Assembly (NCBI GenBank): GCA_013822085.1 | Contig: PNJV01000001.1 | Span: forward strand, 91,658 to 147,849 | Reading direction: 5' to 3' | DNA: 56,192 nt | From: Isosphaera sp. | GTDB lineage: Bacteria; Planctomycetota; Phycisphaerae; Phycisphaerales; UBA1924 | Shown: one piece after another, positions 9,109-16,880 of the stretch | How positions within the stretch are numbered: position 1 is the first letter of the stretch | How the letters are laid out: the number at the start of each line of letters is the position of its first letter | Notes under the pieces: generated by a model | What the model saw: only the letters and a program-made list of their open reading frames with translations | What the model was told of the DNA's origin: nothing | Database searches by the model: none | Program-made: the position numbers and the translations under genes

Positions 9109-9918
9109 ATGGACGAGCGATCCCACAAGGACCAGTCCGACGACCATCCACGCTGGGGCGCCCCGCCGGCCGACGCGTCAGCGGGCCGCGATCACGGCGC
9201 CCCCCCGCTCCACCCGCTCCACCCCGACGACGACGGGGCCTTGGACGACGACGGGGCGTTCCTAACCAGGTACGGCACCCGCGCGCCCGCCCACGCGGCC
9301 CCCACGGCCCTGGACAGCAAGGTGCTGGTGCTCAACAAGCTCTACATGGCCATCCGCGTCATCTCGGCGCGGCGGGCCTTCACGATGCTGGTGCGCGACC
9401 TGGCCGAGGTCGTGCAGGTCGACCAGGGCGCGTACGTGTCGTACGACTTTGCGTCGTGGTCGGAGCTGTCGGAGATGCAGCGGCGCTTCGAGCCGCAGAA
9501 GCACGACTGGGTCCGGACCGTGCGCATCGAGCTGGCCGTCCCGCGGATCATCCGCCTGCTGGGGTACGACCGCCTCCCGGCCCAGACCGTCAAGCTCAAC
9601 CGCAGGAACCTCTTTGCGCGCGACCGCAACCAGTGCCAGTACTGCGGCAGGTACTTCCCCACGTCGGACCTGTCCATCGACCACGTCGTGCCGCGCTCCC
9701 TCGGCGGCGGCGACAGCTGGGAGAACCTCGTCTGCGCGTGCATCCGCTGCAACGCCCGCAAGGGCGGCCGCACCCCCGACCAGGCACGCATGAAGATGGT
9801 CCGCAGGCCCGTCATGCCGCGGCGGAACCCGCTCATCGCCCTGCGGCTGGGCCAGGACAAGTACGCCTCGTGGAAGACCTTCCTCGATCACGCCTATTGG
9901 AGCGTGGAGCTCAAGTAG
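9109..9918 (+). CDS. HNH endonuclease family protein
   Basis: This 269-residue protein has a C-terminal HNH nuclease domain. Zinc-binding pairs are C176/C179 (CQYCG) and C211/C214, with the HNH core D191-H192 and N206, in the family order C-x2-C, DHVVPRSLGGGDSWENLV, C-x2-C. The N-terminal half is an acidic Pro/His/Asp-rich leader, then KVLVLNKLYMAIRVISARRAF, the conserved N-terminal module of this chromosomal HNH family found widely in bacteria; it is not a homing-endonuclease context. The preferred start is ATG 9109 (GGGGA about 10 bases upstream); GTG 9052 is possible. It is convergent with the pterin dehydratase gene. The in vivo role of this family is unclear. Confidence 0.85.
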   Translation: MDERSHKDQSDDHPRWGAPPADASAGRDHGAPPLHPLHPDDDGALDDDGAFLTRYGTRAPAHAAPTALDSKVLVLNKLYMAIRVISARRAFTMLVRDLAEVVQVDQGAYVSYDFASWSELSEMQRRFEPQKHDWVRTVRIELAVPRIIRLLGYDRLPAQTVKLNRRNLFARDRNQCQYCGRYFPTSDLSIDHVVPRSLGGGDSWENLVCACIRCNARKGGRTPDQARMKMVRRPVMPRRNPLIALRLGQDKYASWKTFLDHAYWSVELK

Positions 9919-9930
9919 GCCGCTGCGGGC

Positions 9931-10293
9931 TCAGGCCTGGCCCGAGAGGCGGTCCAGCGCGTGGGCCATGTCGATGTCCCGCTGGGTGATGCCGCCCGAG
10001 TCGTGCGTGCTCAGGGTCATCGTGACCTTGTTGTAGCGGATGAGGATGTCCGGGTGGTGCTGGACGCGCTCGGCCTCGGCGCCGGCGCTGCGGACAAAGG
10101 CCAGCGAGTTGACAAAGTCCGCAAAGGCGTAGGTCCGCTGGATCGTGCCGGCCATGTCGGACCACTCGGGCAGGTCGGCCAGCGCGCGGGCGATCTGGTC
10201 GGGCTCCAGCCGCGGCGGCGCAGCTGGGGCAGGGCCGGCGGGCGCGGCGGAGCTTTGAGGCTTCTTGGAGTCGGCTTTGGCTGGCTTGGCCAT
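9931..10293 (-). CDS. Pterin-4a-carbinolamine dehydratase (4a-hydroxytetrahydrobiopterin dehydratase)
   Basis: The enzyme dehydrates 4a-hydroxy-tetrahydropterin and so recycles the pterin cofactor of aromatic amino acid hydroxylases. The PCD signature is intact: RVQHHPDILIRYNKV followed by STHDSGGITQRD. With the start at ATG 10293 the protein has 120 residues, about 25 of them a Lys/Pro/Ala-rich leader before the domain (from about PPRLEPDQIARAL). Another in-frame ATG at 10359 would add 22 residues; neither has a clear Shine-Dalgarno sequence. It is divergent from gluQ. A FolM-like pteridine reductase occurs elsewhere in this window (43206-44036). Confidence 0.9.
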   Translation of the reverse strand: MAKPAKADSKKPQSSAAPAGPAPAAPPRLEPDQIARALADLPEWSDMAGTIQRTYAFADFVNSLAFVRSAGAEAERVQHHPDILIRYNKVTMTLSTHDSGGITQRDIDMAHALDRLSGQA

Positions 10294-10438
10294 GGGCGAT
10301 GCTGCGGTGTGCCCGCCGAGCGCTGAGGCTGGGGCGCGGGGTGCTCTGAACAGTGGCATGGATGGGTGGGTGATGGGGCGTTCGGCGGTGCTGCGAGAGT
10401 GTATGGTCCCCGCGGGGGGCGTTGGCAGGGCTGACTCA

Positions 10439-10444
10439 TAGCGT
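10439..10444 (+). promoter_or_regulatory. Leaderless-type -10 (TAGCGT) for gluQ
   Basis: TAGCGT ends 8 nt before the gluQ ATG, placing the predicted transcript start at or within two bases of the start codon. No Shine-Dalgarno sequence precedes the gene. A second TATGGT at 10402-10407, back to back with TACACT (minus, 10398-10403), could give a 39-nt leader instead. Confidence 0.45.
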
Positions 10445-10452
10445 CCGAGAAC

Positions 10453-11427
10453 ATGTCCGATACTCATACCCAGCGCACACGCTTGGCCCCCTCGCCGACC
10501 GGGGCCCTTCACCTAGGGAACGCCCGCACGTTCCTGGTGAACTGGGCGATCGCTCGGCGAGAGCGATGGTCGATCGTGCTGCGCGTGGAAGACCTGGACG
10601 GCCCGCGGGTCAAGCCGGAAGCGATCGAGGGCGTCTGCCGCACGCTGGCGTGGCTGGGGATCGATTGGGACACCGGGCCGCTGGTTCAGTCCCAGGACCT
10701 TGGGCCGTGCAGGGAGGCGATGGGGCAGCTGGCGCGGGCCGGCAGGGCGTACCCCAGCGCGGTCAGCCGGGCTGAGGTGGAATCGGCGGCCTCAGCCCCC
10801 CATCCGGGGGATCACGAGGTGTGGTTCGGGCCGCAGCTGCGTCCGGCGGGGTGGGGGGCGGGGCGCAGCTTCGAGGACACCGGGACCGCCTGGCGGTTCG
10901 TGGTCCCCGAGGGCCCTGAAGCCCGGGTCGGCTTTGTGGACCGCTTTGCGGGAGCGCAGGGCGTTGATGTCGGCGGGACGGTCGGGGACTTTGTGATCTG
11001 GACGCGGCGGGGCGTGCCGGCGTATCAGCTGGCGGTGGTCGTGGACGATCACCGCCAGGGGGTCACGCGGGTGATCCGGGGGGACGACCTGATTAGCTCC
11101 GCGGGCCGTCAGCTGCTGCTCTGGCGGGCCCTGGGGCTTGGGCCCGAGCCGGAGTACTGGCATCTGCCGCTGGTGGTCGGCCCCGACGGGCGCAGGCTGG
11201 CCAAGCGCCACGGCGACACCCGGGTGGACCGTTACCGCGGCCTGGGGGTTCCGGCTGAGGCGGTCGTCGGGCTGTGCGCCTGGTGGTGCGGCATGACGCC
11301 CGAGCGGCGGCTGATGTCCGCGCGGGAGTTTGCTGCGGGGCTGGATGTCAGTATGATGCCCCGGGCTGCGACGGTGATGGGCATGGAGGACGAGGCATGG
11401 TTGCACGGGTGCGCATCGCGGCGGTGA
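10453..11427 (+). CDS. gluQ: Glutamyl-Q tRNA(Asp) synthetase-like protein
   Basis: GluQ is a truncated glutamyl-tRNA synthetase that attaches glutamate to queuosine in tRNA-Asp. The protein has 324 residues and only the catalytic part of GltX, with no anticodon-binding domain. Class I motifs are present: RLAPSPTGALHLGNART (HIGH equivalent HLGN) and LAKRHGD (KMSKS equivalent). RVEDLDGPR is the typical Glu/GluQ motif. The zinc-site cysteines expected in the YxCxCxR segment are absent here (YPSAVSR), so zinc is probably not bound. The ATG at 10453 gives the family N-terminus. The 3' end overlaps the DUF192 gene by 31 bp. Confidence 0.85.
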   Translation: MSDTHTQRTRLAPSPTGALHLGNARTFLVNWAIARRERWSIVLRVEDLDGPRVKPEAIEGVCRTLAWLGIDWDTGPLVQSQDLGPCREAMGQLARAGRAYPSAVSRAEVESAASAPHPGDHEVWFGPQLRPAGWGAGRSFEDTGTAWRFVVPEGPEARVGFVDRFAGAQGVDVGGTVGDFVIWTRRGVPAYQLAVVVDDHRQGVTRVIRGDDLISSAGRQLLLWRALGLGPEPEYWHLPLVVGPDGRRLAKRHGDTRVDRYRGLGVPAEAVVGLCAWWCGMTPERRLMSAREFAAGLDVSMMPRAATVMGMEDEAWLHGCASRR

Positions 11428-12068
11428 GTGTGGCGGCCTTGGCGTGCGTGGTGCCGTCGTGCGGGCCGGCGGGGCAGGAGGCGGCGTTGGTCGGCGGCGC
11501 GGGCGGGGCCGGCGGCGCTGACGGGGCCGGCGGCGCGGGCGGGGGTGGTGGCACGGGCGGCGGTGAGGCGGGTGACGGGCGTGGGGCAAGCGCCGCGGAG
11601 CCGGCAGCGGGGCCCGAGACCGTGCGGGTGCCGATCGGGGGCCGCTCGTTCAAGCTCGAACTGGCCGCCGATACGCCAACACGGACCAAGGGGCTGGGCG
11701 GCCGGAGCGAGATCGCTGAAGACGGCGGGATGATCTTTGTGTTCCCGGACCAGCAGGTGCAGGTGCTTCAGTTCCTGATGCGCGACTGCCTGGCGGACAT
11801 CGACATTATTTTCTTAGACCCCTCCGGGCGGATCACCGCGATGCACGGCATGAAAAAGGAGCCCCCGCGCGGTCCCGGCGAGGGCGTCGCGGGGGACCTG
11901 AGCTCGCGCGAGACGGCTGTGTACGAGTCGCGTCTGCGGAAGTATTCGAGCCGGTTTGCGGCGCAGTTTGCCATCGAGCTGCGCGGCGGCACGCTGGCGG
12001 GCCTGAAGCTGGAGGCCGGCCAGAAGATCAATATTGACACCGCGGCCCTCAAGGCCAAGGCCAGGTGA
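11397..12068 (+). CDS. DUF192 family exported protein
   Basis: The protein has 223 residues. An N-terminal hydrophobic stretch (about residues 5-20) ends in VPSC (19-22), a possible but imperfect lipobox. A Gly/Ala-rich linker of about 50 residues follows, then a DUF192 domain from about residue 75: VRVPIGGRSFKLELAAD, RTKGLGGRSEI, GMIFVFPD, and the FLMRDCLADIDIIFLD core. DUF192 proteins are small extracytoplasmic beta-rich proteins of unknown function. The start at ATG 11397 is supported by GGAGG 8 bases upstream, inside gluQ. It is probably co-transcribed with gluQ and the phosphatase gene after it. Confidence 0.85.
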   Translation: MVARVRIAAVSVAALACVVPSCGPAGQEAALVGGAGGAGGADGAGGAGGGGGTGGGEAGDGRGASAAEPAAGPETVRVPIGGRSFKLELAADTPTRTKGLGGRSEIAEDGGMIFVFPDQQVQVLQFLMRDCLADIDIIFLDPSGRITAMHGMKKEPPRGPGEGVAGDLSSRETAVYESRLRKYSSRFAAQFAIELRGGTLAGLKLEAGQKINIDTAALKAKAR

Positions 12069-12083
12069 GCCGACCCCGACGGT

Positions 12084-13433
12084 GTGGGGTTGCGCCAGGG
12101 CACACACAGCGGTGGGAGTCGTGTTGAGGGGGCCCTGCGCCCGCTCGTGGTGCTGTGGGCACGGCCCGGGCAGGGGGAGGGGCTTGCGCGGGAGCTTGGG
12201 CGGGCCTGGCCCGGCGGCGATGAGCCGGAGTTTGTCGCCGCGGAGCACGCGGAGGGGATCGAGGCGCACTGGCGGGGCACGGACCGGCCGGTGGTGGTGT
12301 GCGTGTGGGGGTCCGTGGGCGACCAGAGGGCGATCGGCAGGCTGGCGCGCGCGTGCGGGCGCGAGGGGATCGCGCTGGTGGTCGGCGGGCCCGCCGGCGC
12401 GTGCGGGGAGGCGGCCCGGCTCGAAGAGGCGTGCCCGCAGGTGGTCAGGGTCGGGTGCGGCGGGGAGCGCGGGGTCGGGCCGCTCGCTGGGGCGCTGGCG
12501 GCGGCGGCGAGGTTCGCCCGGCAGCTGCGCGGGCAGGCCCGACAGGTCGAGGAGCAGGAACGGCTGTGCCAGAGCGCCTCGCGGCGGATGGAGGCGCAGG
12601 AGGACGAGCTGCGGCTGGCCTCGCAGCTGCAGCGGGCGGTGCTGCCCCTGGAGCTGCCGCGCCTGGGCGGGCTGGACCTGGGGGTGCTGTATCGGCCGGG
12701 GGCCGCGCTGAGCGGGGACCTGTACGACGCGGTGGCCCTCGACGGCGAGCACGTGGGGCTGCTGATGGCCGACGCGACGGGGCACGGAGCGCCGGCGGCG
12801 ATGCTGGCGATGATGGTCTGCCGGCTGATGCCGATGCAGGAGCTGGGCCCGTCCGGGCTGCGGATCGTGCCGCCGGGGGAGGCGATGGCGCGGCTGAACG
12901 AGTCGTTCATGGCCCGCCGGGGTGCGACCGAGGCGCTGATCACGGCGGCGTACGTGGTGATCAACACGCGCACGGGCGAGGCGAGCTTCGCGGCGGCGGG
13001 GCACCCGCCGGGGCTGATCGTGTCTCGCGGCGGGCGGGTCCACGAGCTGCGCGCCGGCGGGCCGCCGCTGGGCGTGCTCGAAGGGTTCGGCTACGAGCAG
13101 GAGAGCGCGCAGCTGCGCGAGGGCGAGAGCCTGGTGCTGTGCACCGACGGGTTCGAGCACGTGCTCCAGGCCGAGGGGATCGCCGCGGGTGAGATCGACC
13201 CGCGGGCCACGCCCGTCGAGGCGCACCGGCGGTACGTGGCGGCGCTGTCGCGCATGGCCGAGGGGATCAGGGCGCGCGGGGTGGAGGCGTCGCTGGAGTG
13301 GCTGCGGGCGTCGCTGGACGGGGAGCAGGGGTCGCTCCACCAAGCCGACGACATCACGCTGCTGGTGGCGCACCGGCGTGCTGCGGTGGGGCAGGCGGCG
13401 GCGCTGCCGGCGCCGGGGGGGCTCGCGGCCTGA
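12084..13433 (+). CDS. SpoIIE/RsbU-type PP2C serine phosphatase with degenerate receiver-like N-terminus
   Basis: This 449-residue protein probably acts on anti-sigma-antagonist proteins or similar phosphoserine targets. Residues of about 15-150 form an alpha/beta region resembling a response-regulator receiver but without a recognisable phospho-acceptor Asp pocket. A short coiled coil follows (about 150-190: QARQVEEQERL, EAQEDELRLASQLQRAVLP), which is the usual linker before this phosphatase domain. Metal-binding motifs of the PP2C-SpoIIE domain are SGDLYDAV, MADATGHGAPAAM and the final ADDITLLV. The start is uncertain: GTG 12084 gives the longest form, and no Shine-Dalgarno sequence decides it. 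No partner switch proteins (anti-sigma kinase, STAS antagonist) are in the window. Confidence 0.88.
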   Translation: MGLRQGTHSGGSRVEGALRPLVVLWARPGQGEGLARELGRAWPGGDEPEFVAAEHAEGIEAHWRGTDRPVVVCVWGSVGDQRAIGRLARACGREGIALVVGGPAGACGEAARLEEACPQVVRVGCGGERGVGPLAGALAAAARFARQLRGQARQVEEQERLCQSASRRMEAQEDELRLASQLQRAVLPLELPRLGGLDLGVLYRPGAALSGDLYDAVALDGEHVGLLMADATGHGAPAAMLAMMVCRLMPMQELGPSGLRIVPPGEAMARLNESFMARRGATEALITAAYVVINTRTGEASFAAAGHPPGLIVSRGGRVHELRAGGPPLGVLEGFGYEQESAQLREGESLVLCTDGFEHVLQAEGIAAGEIDPRATPVEAHRRYVAALSRMAEGIRARGVEASLEWLRASLDGEQGSLHQADDITLLVAHRRAAVGQAAALPAPGGLAA

Positions 13434-13442
13434 GGGGGTCGC

Positions 13443-15104
13443 TCAGGGCTCTTGCGGCGTAGGCCGGATCAAGACGGCGACAAGCTCGGCGGGCTGGCCG
13501 TCGCGGCGGACGCGCAGGCGCAGGGCGTCGCCGGGCTTGTGATCGGCCAGGGCGCGGGCCAGCTCGTTGCGGTCGCGGACGGGCTGGTCCTCGATGTCCA
13601 GGAGCAGGTCGGAGCGTTCGAGGGGCGACCGGAGCGAGGTGGCCGAGCGGCGCGGCGGCGTGGGCGGGTTGATGGCCCGGGTGACGACCAGGCCCTCGGG
13701 GGTGGGCTCGAGCGCGGCGGGCAGCTGCGCAGCCGGGGAGGAGCTCTGGTCCGGGGCGTGCTCGAGCGCGGCGATCCAGCTGCGCCAGTCGCGCTCGATC
13801 TGGGTGAGCGGGGCGTTGAGGACCGCTGTGAGCGCGGCGGCGCCGGTGCCGTCGCGCGGGTCCTGGCTGAACCGGCTGTACCACTGGCCAAGCAGGCCGC
13901 GCTGGTCGAGCATGAGCAGGAGCGACCTGGCGGCGGCGTAGTTGCCCAGCGGCCGCGAGCCGAGGAAGGTCTGCGGGTCAAGGGCGAGCAGCCCTTGGAG
14001 CGGCGGGAGCGAGCCGGACTGGAGCATGTTGCGCGCGGTGTTGGTGCGCCAAGACGGGAGCGGGGTCAGGTCCTGCTCGGGGGGGCGGTCGCGGTCGTCC
14101 CAGGCTGGGGGGAAAGAGACGTCCTCGACGAGCGAGCAGAGCCCCTCTTGGACCCAGAGCGGGTGGACCTTGGCGGTGCGGGCCATGTGCCGCCAGTGGA
14201 GGACGTGGGCGTACTCGTGGCGCAGCAGCCCGCCGGCGTCGGCGGCGACCAGCTCGCGTGTGTCGTGGTCGTAGACACCGCCGACGGTGGACGTCGGGGC
14301 TGGTGAGCCGGGCTGGGCGGGGGCGCCTGGGTCCTGGGCGCCCACGCCGAAGCGCAGCCTGGCCCAGACCTGGTAGTCGTCCTTGTCGGGGACGACGACC
14401 AGGACCCACGGGTCGGGGCGCTCGGGGCCGGGGGCGACGGCGGGCGTGCCCTCGGGGAGCACGGCGCGCGTCCACCAGCGGGTGACGGCGTGGAGCTGTG
14501 CGCGCAGGTCACGCTCGCTGGGGGGCGACAGGGCCGTGACGAACATCAGGCGCAGCTCGGGCGCTGTGGTCACGCGGTAGCGGCGGCCGAGGGCCTTGGC
14601 GTACAGGGCGGCGCGGTCGGCTGCGACGGCGGTCTGGAGCTCGTCCCAGCCGTCGAGGATGGCCCGGAAGGTGACGCTGGCGCGGAGCGGGCCCAGGAGG
14701 GCGTCGCGCTCGATGTGGGCGATGTCCGTAAAGCCCAGGGTGACGGCGCGCTGGAGCGCGGCCTCGGCATCGGGGGCCTTTCCCAGGGCGGCCAGGGCGA
14801 TGGCCAGGTTGTAGTGGGCGATGTGGTCGCGGGGGTCGATGGCCAGGGACTGGCGGAGCAGGCGTTCGGCGGCGGCCCAGTCCTGGGCGGTGATGGCTGG
14901 GGCCCACTGCTCGGAGAGGGCGATGACGCGGGCGCGTTGCTCGGGGGTCTGGCCCAGCAGCGGGCGCGGGGCGGGGCCCGAGGGCGGCGCGGGGGCGGAA
15001 TGTGTGGCTGGTTCGGGGGCGCGGGCGGCTGCCAAAGCGGGGCCGTGCTGGGCACGCCCAACGACCAGCGCCACGGCGAGCGCAGCTGCGCGGCAAGCGT
15101 TCAC
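13443..15104 (-). CDS. Exported TPR - gluzincin metallopeptidase-like - PDZ protein
   Basis: The protein has 553 residues. A signal-peptide-like N-terminus (ACRAAALAVALVVG) is followed by a TPR region at about 60-130 (WAAAERLLRQSLAIDPRDHIAHYNLA). A peptidase-like domain carries H296-E-Y-A-H300 and a downstream Glu at about 320 (PLWVQEGL), the HExxH plus Glu arrangement of gluzincins. The C-terminal 90 residues resemble a PDZ domain (LLLDIEDQPVRDRNELARAL, KPGDALRLRVRRDG). It probably acts in the periplasm; the substrate is unknown. Its start overlaps the purN stop by 4 bp, so it is the last gene of the thioesterase-purN operon. Confidence 0.75.
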   Translation of the reverse strand: MNACRAAALAVALVVGRAQHGPALAAARAPEPATHSAPAPPSGPAPRPLLGQTPEQRARVIALSEQWAPAITAQDWAAAERLLRQSLAIDPRDHIAHYNLAIALAALGKAPDAEAALQRAVTLGFTDIAHIERDALLGPLRASVTFRAILDGWDELQTAVAADRAALYAKALGRRYRVTTAPELRLMFVTALSPPSERDLRAQLHAVTRWWTRAVLPEGTPAVAPGPERPDPWVLVVVPDKDDYQVWARLRFGVGAQDPGAPAQPGSPAPTSTVGGVYDHDTRELVAADAGGLLRHEYAHVLHWRHMARTAKVHPLWVQEGLCSLVEDVSFPPAWDDRDRPPEQDLTPLPSWRTNTARNMLQSGSLPPLQGLLALDPQTFLGSRPLGNYAAARSLLLMLDQRGLLGQWYSRFSQDPRDGTGAAALTAVLNAPLTQIERDWRSWIAALEHAPDQSSSPAAQLPAALEPTPEGLVVTRAINPPTPPRRSATSLRSPLERSDLLLDIEDQPVRDRNELARALADHKPGDALRLRVRRDGQPAELVAVLIRPTPQEP

Positions 15105-15766
15105 GAGCGCGAGCCCCTTGGTGTGTGCGACGGGTCGATGAACGCCGCGTCTCCCTGCGGGCGGATCGGGGGCCGGGCGGGTGTCCAGCGGGCGTGGAGG
15201 AGGGCGTCGATGGCCTCGGGCAGCGCCAGGAGCTCCTGGGCAAAGACGCGGTCGGCCAGCGACTCGGGCGTGTCCGAGGCGAGCACGGCGCAGGCTCGCT
15301 GGAGGACGACGGGGCCGTGGTCGTACTGGTCATCGACGACGTGGACGGTGCAGCCCGAGACGTGCCGGCCGGCGGCGAGGACGGCCTCGTGCACTCGGCG
15401 GCCGTGCATGCCGGGCCCGCCGAAGTCCGGGAGCAGGGCCGGGTGGATGTTGATGACGCGGCCGGCGTGGGAAGCGGGGACGTGGAGGTAGCGGAGGTAG
15501 CCGGCCAGGACGGTCAGGTCGATGGCGTGGGCGTCGAGCGTGCGTGCGAGCTCCTCGGCGGGGATCTGGCCCGGGATGACCTGGGCGTGGACGCCGTGGG
15601 CAGCGGCGTGCGCAAGGCCCGGGCACTGGCGCGAGGCGATGACCAGCGCGATGCGCGCCCGGAGCGAGCCGCTGGCGGCAAGCCGGGCCAGGTTCGCCAG
15701 GGACCTGCCCGAGCCGGAGATCATGACGCAGAGCCGGGGATGGTCGCCAGGCGGGCGGGTGGTCAT
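15101..15766 (-). CDS. purN: Phosphoribosylglycinamide formyltransferase
   Basis: PurN transfers the formyl group from 10-formyl-tetrahydrofolate to GAR in purine synthesis. It has 221 residues. Motifs: [10 protein letters not shown] (phosphate loop), [11 protein letters not shown], the catalytic [12 protein letters not shown] with Asn and His, and [14 protein letters not shown] with the catalytic Asp. The ATG at 15766 overlaps the stop of the upstream thioesterase gene (ATGA, 4 bp), and its own stop overlaps the next gene by 4 bp: a tight three-gene operon. Confidence 0.94.
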   Translation of the reverse strand: MTTRPPGDHPRLCVMISGSGRSLANLARLAASGSLRARIALVIASRQCPGLAHAAAHGVHAQVIPGQIPAEELARTLDAHAIDLTVLAGYLRYLHVPASHAGRVINIHPALLPDFGGPGMHGRRVHEAVLAAGRHVSGCTVHVVDDQYDHGPVVLQRACAVLASDTPESLADRVFAQELLALPEAIDALLHARWTPARPPIRPQGDAAFIDPSHTPRGSRS

Positions 15767-16182
15767 TGCGGGTTCGCCGGTGGGCGGGCGAGCGGCTGGG
15801 CCTGCTGGAAGGGGATGGCCCTGCCGGCGTCATCGACGGCGACCATGACCAGCGAGGCCGTGGTGACGTGGACCGATTGGCCGGAGTGGTAGCGTTCGGC
15901 GTGGACATCGACGGCGACGGTGACGGAGGTTCGGCCCAGGCGGGTGGTGCGGGTCAGGAAGCTGACGACGTCGCCGACGTTGACGGGGTGCTTGAACTCG
16001 ACGCGGTCGAGGGCGACGGTGACCCAGCGCAGCGGGGCGTGCCGGCGGGCCTGGACGAAACCGGCCTGGTCGATGTAGGAGAGGATGACGCCGCCGAAGA
16101 TGGTGCCGTACTGGTTGGTCTCGCGCGGCATGGTGACGACGCGGAGGGCCAGGAACGGGGCTGGCGGGTCGTCGCTGGGCAT
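15763..16182 (-). CDS. Acyl-CoA thioesterase, hotdog fold
   Basis: This 139-residue protein has the YciA/BFIT-type hotdog signature: [21 protein letters not shown], with the Asn and the Asp used by this family in thioester hydrolysis, followed by [16 protein letters not shown] and [11 protein letters not shown]. It probably hydrolyses fatty or branched acyl-CoA. The start at ATG 16182 is chosen from the family N-terminus. Only six bases separate it from a -10-like hexamer, with no Shine-Dalgarno sequence. It is the first gene of the operon with purN and the TPR/peptidase gene. Confidence 0.9.
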   Translation of the reverse strand: MPSDDPPAPFLALRVVTMPRETNQYGTIFGGVILSYIDQAGFVQARRHAPLRWVTVALDRVEFKHPVNVGDVVSFLTRTTRLGRTSVTVAVDVHAERYHSGQSVHVTTASLVMVAVDDAGRAIPFQQAQPLARPPANPQ

Positions 16183-16188
16183 GGGGGG

Positions 16189-16198
16189 AGCGTAGTGT
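16189..16198. promoter_or_regulatory. Overlapping divergent -10 elements serving two apparently leaderless genes
   Basis: The decamer AGCGTAGTGT reads TAGTGT on the plus strand (16193-16198, 5 nt before the dinB ATG) and TACGCT on the minus strand (16194-16189, 6 nt before the thioesterase ATG). The two hexamers share the TA at 16193-16194. The whole gap between the two start codons is 21 bp, so both transcripts are predicted to begin at or next to their start codons. Confidence 0.6.
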
Positions 16199-16203
16199 GG
16201 GCG

Positions 16204-16785
16204 ATGCACCCGAGTGAGCGACTGCGGACGGAGCGGCCGGTGGAGCGGGGCCAGTTCGAGGGCCTGAGCGCCGCGGACCTGATCGCGCGGCTGCGCGTCG
16301 GCGTGGACTGGTTCGACCCGCGCGTCGGGGAGCTGACCAACGAGCAGCTGGACACGGCGTTCCTGCCCGAGGGCGGCGTGGGCCGCATGCCCTGCCGGGT
16401 GCTGATCGGGCACCTGGCCGACGCGGAGCTGCTGATGGTGCACCGGATGCGCCGGGTGGCCAGCGAGGAGGGGCTGGTGATCCAGCCGTGGGACCAGAAC
16501 GCGACGATCGACGCGGGGTTCTACGGGGACGCAGCGGGCGGGTCGCGGCACCCGATCGGGGCGTTTGTGGCGGTGATCCACACGCTGCGGCAGTGGGCGG
16601 GCGTGTGGCTGGGGACGCTGAGCCCGGCCCAGTGGGAGAAGCGTGCGTTGCACCCGGAGTACGGCGAGCTGACGGTGCGGCGGATCGCTGAGCAGGACGC
16701 GTACCACCTGGAGCACCACGCGTGGTACCTCAACCGCAAGGTGCGCAAGCTGCTCGGCGAGCCGCTCGGGCCGGGCGCGGTTTGA
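16204..16785 (+). CDS. DinB-fold family protein
   Basis: This 193-residue four-helix protein belongs to the DinB/YfiT-like superfamily, whose members bind a divalent metal through three histidines and often act as thiol-dependent transferases. Visible His ligands are in [12 protein letters not shown] and in the late [12 protein letters not shown], with an internal helix [16 protein letters not shown]. The specific substrate is unknown. The ATG at 16204 lies 5 nt after a TANNNT hexamer. It is divergent from the thioesterase gene. A second DinB-like gene lies at 45702-46214. Confidence 0.82.
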   Translation: MHPSERLRTERPVERGQFEGLSAADLIARLRVGVDWFDPRVGELTNEQLDTAFLPEGGVGRMPCRVLIGHLADAELLMVHRMRRVASEEGLVIQPWDQNATIDAGFYGDAAGGSRHPIGAFVAVIHTLRQWAGVWLGTLSPAQWEKRALHPEYGELTVRRIAEQDAYHLEHHAWYLNRKVRKLLGEPLGPGAV

Positions 16786-16880
16786 TGCCGGCGGGGTGAC
16801 GCGGGCGAGACGAAACCGGCAGGGTGATGGGGGCGGGGTGCGCCCCATTTACGGGCGGGCGCGGGGCGGGCAGCAGCAGT

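Noticed and set aside
9109-9918. HNH nuclease as part of a mobile element or restriction system
   Set aside because: No methyltransferase, intron, transposase or repeat boundary is nearby, and the protein matches a common chromosomal HNH family.
15766-16203. N-terminal extension of the DinB protein at 16204
   Set aside because: The open frame upstream is the antisense shadow of the thioesterase gene, and the DinB fold is complete from 16204.
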